A stretch of 9,226 bases of DNA, from contig JBBQRA010000235.1 in NCBI GenBank assembly GCA_038215275.1, positions 1-9,226 on the forward strand, in the 5' to 3' direction. The position numbers were made by a program, and so were the translations under genes. The notes beneath the pieces are model-generated. The model saw only the letters and a program-made list of their open reading frames with translations, was not told where the DNA came from and made no database searches. The stretch is from Ga0077553 sp038215275 (GTDB lineage: Bacteria; Acidobacteriota; Terriglobia; Bryobacterales; Bryobacteraceae). This document shows, one piece after another, positions 5,778 through 9,226 of this stretch (its first letter is position 1; every line of letters begins with the position of its first letter).

Positions 5778-6701
5778 CTTACAACTACCGGTGCAGACCT
5801 TTTCGGAGATTTTCTGAACGGGACCCAGGTTGGCTGGGTTGTCGATGGCGGGCCTGCGGATGCTGAGGCTTTCGACGGTCTGGCCGTACGCGGTCCGCTT
5901 CTCGATGATCTGCTGCTCGCGAAGTTGGGGCTGATCGGAGTTGGGGCGGCCGGGCGAGTTCATCCCGAAGATGCTGACCTGCTTGATTTCGGAGCCGTCG
6001 GGCCGCTTTTGAATTTCGGCGACGGACTGTACGTTCAACTGAAGTTGGCCGGAGGGGCCGGCGATATACTGCGTCGCGTTTTCGACGGTTTTTCCATTGA
6101 GTTCGCGCGTTTGCTTCACTTCGCGGAGGGCTGGCAGGAAGTTCCCGTTCGCATCGCGGCGTTCGACAATGAGGAGTTCCTGTTTGGTCTTGTCGCCGGT
6201 TTCGATCCGGGCCTGTTTGCGCTCGAGGAGTTCGACGGAGCCGTTGAGTGTCGGCCGGGCGACCTGGGTTTCAATGGTTTCGACGTTGCCGGAGGTGCGG
6301 GCGATGGCGGTCGTCTTTTCCACGAGTGAGAAGCCGCCGCTAATGTTGCCATAGAAGACCTGTGTTTCTATGGATTTTGAGCCGTCCGGGTGCTTGCGCT
6401 CTTCAATCTGGAGCTTTTGCGGAGGACCGGGCTGGCCCGAGGCGTCGTAGGGGCGGATGATCCGCTCGACCACGCGGCCGGAGGCGTCGTCCCGGAGGAC
6501 CCGCTCTTCCACCTTCTCGATTGGCGAAAGGCCACCATTCAGATTTCGGACCGATTGCTCGCTCGAACCATTGGCCGTCGATCCTTCCGAGGCGAGTTGG
6601 CGGCCGCCGTTGGAATCGAAGGTGTAAGTCCGGGTCGTACTGCTTTGTTGCTGGCCCCAGATGGCGAAAACGCCGCCGAGCGCGAGTGCCCAATACCGCA
6701 T
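5775..6701 (-). CDS. Secreted repeat protein of unknown function, 308 residues
   Basis: Function not recognised. The protein starts with a short signal peptide (MRYWALALGGVFAIWG, then QQQ), so it is probably periplasmic or outer-surface. The mature part is built of about eight degenerate units of roughly 33 residues, beginning near residues 50, 78, 111, 143, 178, 206, 239 and 276. A typical unit has V/I-E, a run ending in Gly, then a hydrophobic-E-K/R strand and a turn such as DGS, SGN or DANGN. Examples are VERIIRPYDASGQPGPP and IETQVARPTLNGSVELLERK. This suggests a repeated beta-strand structure. The C-terminus KVCTGSCK holds the only two cysteines (C303, C307), which could form a disulfide. 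The ATG at 6701 has GAGGG four bases upstream. It is divergent from miaB and directly upstream of hemB. Reverse-strand open frames here are long but lack protein character. Confidence 0.85.
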   Translation of the reverse strand: MRYWALALGGVFAIWGQQQSSTTRTYTFDSNGGRQLASEGSTANGSSEQSVRNLNGGLSPIEKVEERVLRDDASGRVVERIIRPYDASGQPGPPQKLQIEERKHPDGSKSIETQVFYGNISGGFSLVEKTTAIARTSGNVETIETQVARPTLNGSVELLERKQARIETGDKTKQELLIVERRDANGNFLPALREVKQTRELNGKTVENATQYIAGPSGQLQLNVQSVAEIQKRPDGSEIKQVSIFGMNSPGRPNSDQPQLREQQIIEKRTAYGQTVESLSIRRPAIDNPANLGPVQKISEKVCTGSCK

Positions 6702-6749
6702 AATCCCTCTTTCGGCCGTTTCCGGCAGAAACTACAGGCTTCTAACCCC

Positions 6750-6756
6750 TATAATA
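6750..6756 (+). promoter_or_regulatory. miaB: -10 element of miaB, with an overlapping reverse -10
   Basis: TATAAT (6750-6755, +) is a perfect -10 consensus. The standard +1 position falls exactly on the G of the miaB GTG at 6762, predicting a leaderless mRNA. The opposite strand reads TATTAT at 6751-6756, which could serve the divergent 308-residue gene with a leader of about 43 bases. Neither direction has a strong -35. Confidence 0.5.
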
Positions 6757-6761
6757 TAAGG

Positions 6762-8093
6762 GTGGATCGCTCTTTTTACATCGAGACCTTCGGCTGCCAG
6801 ATGAACGTGCATGACTCGGAAAAAGTCATCGGTACGCTGAGGGAGCGCGGGTATTTGCAGGTTCCGACGGCCGAAGAAGCCGGGTTGGTTCTCTATAACA
6901 CCTGCTCGATTCGGGATAAGGCCGAACAGAAGGTCTTCAATAAGCTGCAAAACTTCAAGAAAGGCGCCAAGAAGGGCAACCAAGTGTTTGGGGTGCTCGG
7001 GTGCGTGGCGCAGCAGGAAGGTGAGAAGATTTTTGAGCGGGCGCCGCACGTTTCGCTAGTAGTGGGTTCGGCGAGCTATACCAAGTTCCCGGAGTTGCTG
7101 GTACAGATTGAACAGGGCGGCCGCCGGGTGACCGGGCTGAGCTTGGACACGGACGAAGCGTTTGATACGCCGTATACGCGGCGGGATAATCCGTACCGGG
7201 CCTTTGTCACAATCATTGAAGGTTGCGACAAAGCCTGCGCATATTGCGTGGTGCCGTTTACGCGGGGGCCGGAGCGGAGCCGGACGGCGGAGAGTGTGAT
7301 CGACGAAGTCCGGGGGTTGGCAGACCTCGGATACACCGAAATTACGCTGCTGGGCCAGAATGTAAATTCTTATCGCGATCCGTCGGCGAAGGGTTGGGAT
7401 TTTGCGACCTGTTTGGAGCAGGTCGGACTTGTGAACGGGATTCGACGGGTTCGTTTTACGACTTCGCATCCGCGGGATTTTACGAAGTCCATCGTCGAAG
7501 CGATCGATTCGACGCCGTCGCTCTGCAACCACATCCACTTGCCGGTGCAGAGCGGGTCGAACCGGATTCTCGATGGCATGCGGCGGCTGTATTCGCGGGA
7601 TCAGTATCTCGAACGGATCAGTTGGATGAAGGCGGCCAAGCGGCCAATGGCGATCACGACCGATATCATTGTCGGCTTTCCTGGCGAGACCGAGCAAGAC
7701 ATTGCGGATACGCTGTCGCTGCTGGATGAAGTGCAGTACGATGCGATTTTCAACTTCAAGTACTCGCCCCGGCCGAACACGCCGGCGCAGGTGCTCGGCG
7801 ATCAGATTCCGGAAGAAGAGAAGGGCCGGCGGCACATGCAGGTGCAGGAGCGGCAGCGGATGATCCAGATTCAGAACAACGCGAACTACGTGGGCGAGAC
7901 CTACGAGGTGCATGTGGAGTTCTTTAATCTGGCAACGGGACAGTGGGTCGGCAAGACGACGCAGCATAAGACGGTGAACTTCTCGCATCCGGGTGGGCAG
8001 GCGGCGCAGTTACAGGGTCAATACTTGGATGTGATGGTGACGCGGTCGGGGCCGGTGTCCCTGGTGGGGGAAGCAGTTGGCGAAGCGGCTTAG
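6762..8093 (+). CDS. miaB: tRNA-2-methylthio-N6-dimethylallyladenosine synthase MiaB
   Basis: A radical-SAM methylthiotransferase that adds a methylthio group at C2 of i6A37 in tRNAs reading U-starting codons; cytoplasmic. From the GTG start it has 443 residues, the usual MiaB length. Domains in order: an N-terminal methylthiotransferase domain with three cluster cysteines, C12 (ETFGCQMN), C48 (NTCSIR) and C81 (LGCVAQ); a radical-SAM core with C155, C159 and C162 (GCDKACAYC), followed by RGPERSR, GQNVNSY, HLPVQSGSNRIL and DIIVGFPGET; and a C-terminal TRAM domain from about residue 375 (YEVHVEFFN). FGCQMN and NTCSIR favour MiaB over RimO or MtaB. The frame stays open far upstream, but the protein family starts at SFYIETFGC, and a perfect -10 immediately precedes this GTG. 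The partner dimethylallyltransferase MiaA is not in the window. It heads a co-directional trio with the next two genes. Confidence 0.96.
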   Translation: MDRSFYIETFGCQMNVHDSEKVIGTLRERGYLQVPTAEEAGLVLYNTCSIRDKAEQKVFNKLQNFKKGAKKGNQVFGVLGCVAQQEGEKIFERAPHVSLVVGSASYTKFPELLVQIEQGGRRVTGLSLDTDEAFDTPYTRRDNPYRAFVTIIEGCDKACAYCVVPFTRGPERSRTAESVIDEVRGLADLGYTEITLLGQNVNSYRDPSAKGWDFATCLEQVGLVNGIRRVRFTTSHPRDFTKSIVEAIDSTPSLCNHIHLPVQSGSNRILDGMRRLYSRDQYLERISWMKAAKRPMAITTDIIVGFPGETEQDIADTLSLLDEVQYDAIFNFKYSPRPNTPAQVLGDQIPEEEKGRRHMQVQERQRMIQIQNNANYVGETYEVHVEFFNLATGQWVGKTTQHKTVNFSHPGGQAAQLQGQYLDVMVTRSGPVSLVGEAVGEAA

Positions 8094-8118
8094 AATGGAA
8101 GTTGAAATTGGAGGGCGC

Positions 8119-8604
8119 GTGGAAATCGAAATGAAGATTCGGGGGCTGATGATGGACCCGGTAACCCAGACGCCCATTGTCATCCTGAAGGATGTGGACG
8201 GCGGCACGATTTTGCCCATATGGGTGGGCATGTATGAAGCGAACGCGATTGCGCTCGAGATCGAGAAAGTCTCGACGCCGCGGCCGATGACGCACGATCT
8301 GATCAAGACGCTGTTGGCGGGTCTGGAGACGAGCGTCAGCAAGGTGGTCGTGAACGAATTGAAGGACGATACGTTCTACGCAATGATCTGGCTCGAGAAA
8401 GACGGCGAGTTGATCACGGTGGATTCGCGGCCTTCGGATGCGTTGGCGCTGGCGCTGCGAACGGATTGCCCGATCTTTGTGGATGAGCAGGTAATCCGGA
8501 CGTCGAAGGCGACGAACTCGGTGTCGGACAAGGTGACGAACGACGAGTTGAAGCGTTGGCTCGAGAGTCTTAATGACGAGGATCTCGGCCGGTACAAGAT
8601 GTAA
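8119..8604 (+). CDS. Bifunctional nuclease (BFN, DUF151) domain protein
   Basis: Belongs to the DUF151/BFN family, named for a plant protein with RNase and DNase activity; bacterial members are widespread but their role is poorly known. The domain fills almost the whole 161-residue product: KIRGLMMDPVTQTPIVILKD, ILPIWVGMYEANAIALEIE, RPMTHDLIKTLL, and the conserved DSRPSDALALALR followed by PIFVDEQVI. There is no C-terminal UVR motif, which some members carry. GTG at 8119 is chosen because GGAGG lies four bases upstream, which decides the start. An ATG at 8095 would add eight residues without a Shine-Dalgarno. It begins 25 bp after miaB and its stop overlaps the next gene's ATG, so the three are probably one transcript. 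Whether the pairing with miaB means a shared RNA role is speculation. Confidence 0.92.
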   Translation: MEIEMKIRGLMMDPVTQTPIVILKDVDGGTILPIWVGMYEANAIALEIEKVSTPRPMTHDLIKTLLAGLETSVSKVVVNELKDDTFYAMIWLEKDGELITVDSRPSDALALALRTDCPIFVDEQVIRTSKATNSVSDKVTNDELKRWLESLNDEDLGRYKM

Positions 8605-8900
8605 TGTTGGAGATCTTCGAGCGGTTGGCGGCGGCAGGGATCGACCTGCTTCCGGCGGAGATCACCACGCATTTTCTGTTTGTGCGCGGTGGGTTCGTTT
8701 CGTTGGTGGAGCGGCGCGACAAGGGGTTTGGGAACGTAGGCGCGCCGGGGTTGATGATTGAGCAGGGGTTTGCGGCGCTGGTTTGGCGGGGCGGGGAAGC
8801 GTTCTTCGTGGGGAAGGGGTATGAGCGCCGGGCCGAGGCCGAAGAAGTGGCGGGGCTGCGGGAGTTTGACCGGGAGTTGCGGGCTTGCCTGAACGCTTAA
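8604..8900 (+). CDS. Small conserved-looking protein of unknown function, 98 residues
   Basis: Not recognised. The ATG overlaps the preceding stop by one base (TAATG), a typical translational-coupling arrangement, which strongly supports that it is a real gene made together with the nuclease-family protein. The protein has no signal peptide or membrane helix. It starts with an amphipathic helix (MLEIFERLAAAGIDLLPAE), has a central beta-rich part (THFLFVRGGFVSLVER, GFAALVWRGGEAFFVGKG) and ends in a charged helix (RAEAEEVAGLREFDRELRA). The composition suggests a small soluble alpha/beta protein. Its TAA (8898-8900) overlaps the stop of the opposing gene. GC content and codon use match miaB. Confidence 0.8.
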   Translation: MLEIFERLAAAGIDLLPAEITTHFLFVRGGFVSLVERRDKGFGNVGAPGLMIEQGFAALVWRGGEAFFVGKGYERRAEAEEVAGLREFDRELRACLNA

Positions 8901-9226
8901 AACAGACAGCTTAGGTTGAACGGTCTCGCCGGGGAGAAGCTAGCGAAGAAGCCAGAGGCTGCGACGTAGTCGGATTCGCCACTGAAATAGAAGTAATTCT
9001 GGCCATCGGCGCGCCGCAGGAAGCCGTCGTTTTCGGCCAGCGAGACAGTGGGTGCACGTTCCCGGGCCTATTCGAGGATCTGTAGCCGGGTGATCTGTAC
9101 GGCCGTTAGCAGGGCTTGATTGGCTTTGATGAGTTCCCCGGACCGCCGCAGGTATTGCCGGGAAAGCTCAGCCAGACGGGCGAGAGGAGTCCCGATTCGC
9201 ATCGGGTCAAGGGGAGAACTGGCGAG
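8897..9226 (-). pseudogene. 3' part of an unknown gene with an in-frame amber stop
   Basis: On the minus strand one frame runs from the window edge to a TAA (8897-8899), interrupted only by a TAG (9068-9070). Upstream of the TAG it reads ARLAELSRQYLRRSG and LIKANQALLTAVQITRLQ, a helical segment; downstream it reads VSLAENDGFLRRADGQNYFY and FSGESDYVAASGFFASF. Both halves look like coding sequence, and E to stop (GAG to TAG) is a one-base change, so a recently broken gene or a sequencing error is likely. An in-frame ATG at 9202 could be the start; otherwise the gene extends beyond the window. An alternative is a short intact ORF (9068-9202) with unrelated sequence after it. The product is not recognised. 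Confidence 0.45.
9191..9206. repeat. Short perfect inverted repeat at the start of the right-edge gene
   Basis: CCCGAT and ATCGGG flank a four-base loop (TCGC), a 6-bp perfect stem. It covers the possible ATG at 9202 of the minus-strand gene, so in RNA it could hide the start. It may equally be chance in GC-rich DNA. Confidence 0.35.

Noticed and set aside
5607..6329. Long plus-strand open frame opposite the 308-residue gene and the start of hemB
   Set aside because: It is antisense to two convincing minus-strand genes, is rich in Gly, Asp and Phe runs typical of GC-rich shadow frames, and has no family features.
7056..7988. 310-codon minus-strand open frame inside miaB
   Set aside because: miaB is certain on the plus strand with every cluster cysteine present. 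The reverse frame is full of Arg, His and Pro, as expected of a shadow.
3031..9070. Amber (TAG) recoding, because several disrupted frames contain TAG where sense codons are expected
   Set aside because: The response regulator, the 188-residue gene and miaB all end normally at TAG, so TAG is an ordinary stop here. Plain decay explains the others.
1..9226. CRISPR array, tRNA, rRNA, phage or defence system
   Set aside because: No regularly spaced repeats, no cloverleaf or rRNA sequence, and no phage or defence protein families were seen on either strand.

Overview
The window looks like ordinary chromosome from a GC-rich soil bacterium of the Acidobacteria, most like the Bryobacter/Solibacter group. 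This is inferred from protein wording recalled for that group (the miaB-bifunctional nuclease pair, the 188-residue and 308-residue conserved unknowns, the M24 peptidase type). No database search was possible. There is no prophage, CRISPR array, rRNA, tRNA or defence island.

Layout, left to right. Positions 1-150 are a short lower-GC edge of unknown origin. At 151-608 (-) lies the broken 5' part of a secreted M24 (Xaa-Pro aminopeptidase-like) gene: the catalytic domain is missing and there is one frameshift. Upstream of it on the same strand is an intact NarL/FixJ response regulator (662-1402, -), with a recognisable promoter in front. A conserved 188-residue unknown (1647-2213, -) is divergent from a five-helix cytochrome c oxidase subunit III (2254-2856, +). 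Between that gene and the next is a fossil IS200/IS605-type transposase (3031-3458, +), with stops and frameshifts and small DNA hairpins on both sides. A secreted serine beta-lactamase-family hydrolase (3665-4804, +) runs convergently into hemB (4793-5764, -), and their 3' ends overlap. hemB sits 10 bp downstream of a secreted repeat protein (5775-6701, -).

That repeat protein is divergent from the cluster miaB (6762-8093), bifunctional nuclease (8119-8604) and a 98-residue unknown (8604-8900), all +. The right edge holds the 3' part of a minus-strand gene with an in-frame amber stop (8897-9226).

The functional genes cover tRNA modification (MiaB), haem synthesis (HemB), respiration (CoxIII), signalling (response regulator) and envelope hydrolysis. 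They do not form one pathway. The most notable patterns are: -10-like hexamers placed so close to several start codons that transcripts would be leaderless or nearly so, most exactly at miaB; the transposase fossil whose catalytic-tyrosine codon region is disrupted by an 11-bp tandem duplication; the hairpins on both sides of that fossil; and the roughly 33-residue degenerate repeats of the secreted 308-residue protein. I found no convincing new multi-gene system.
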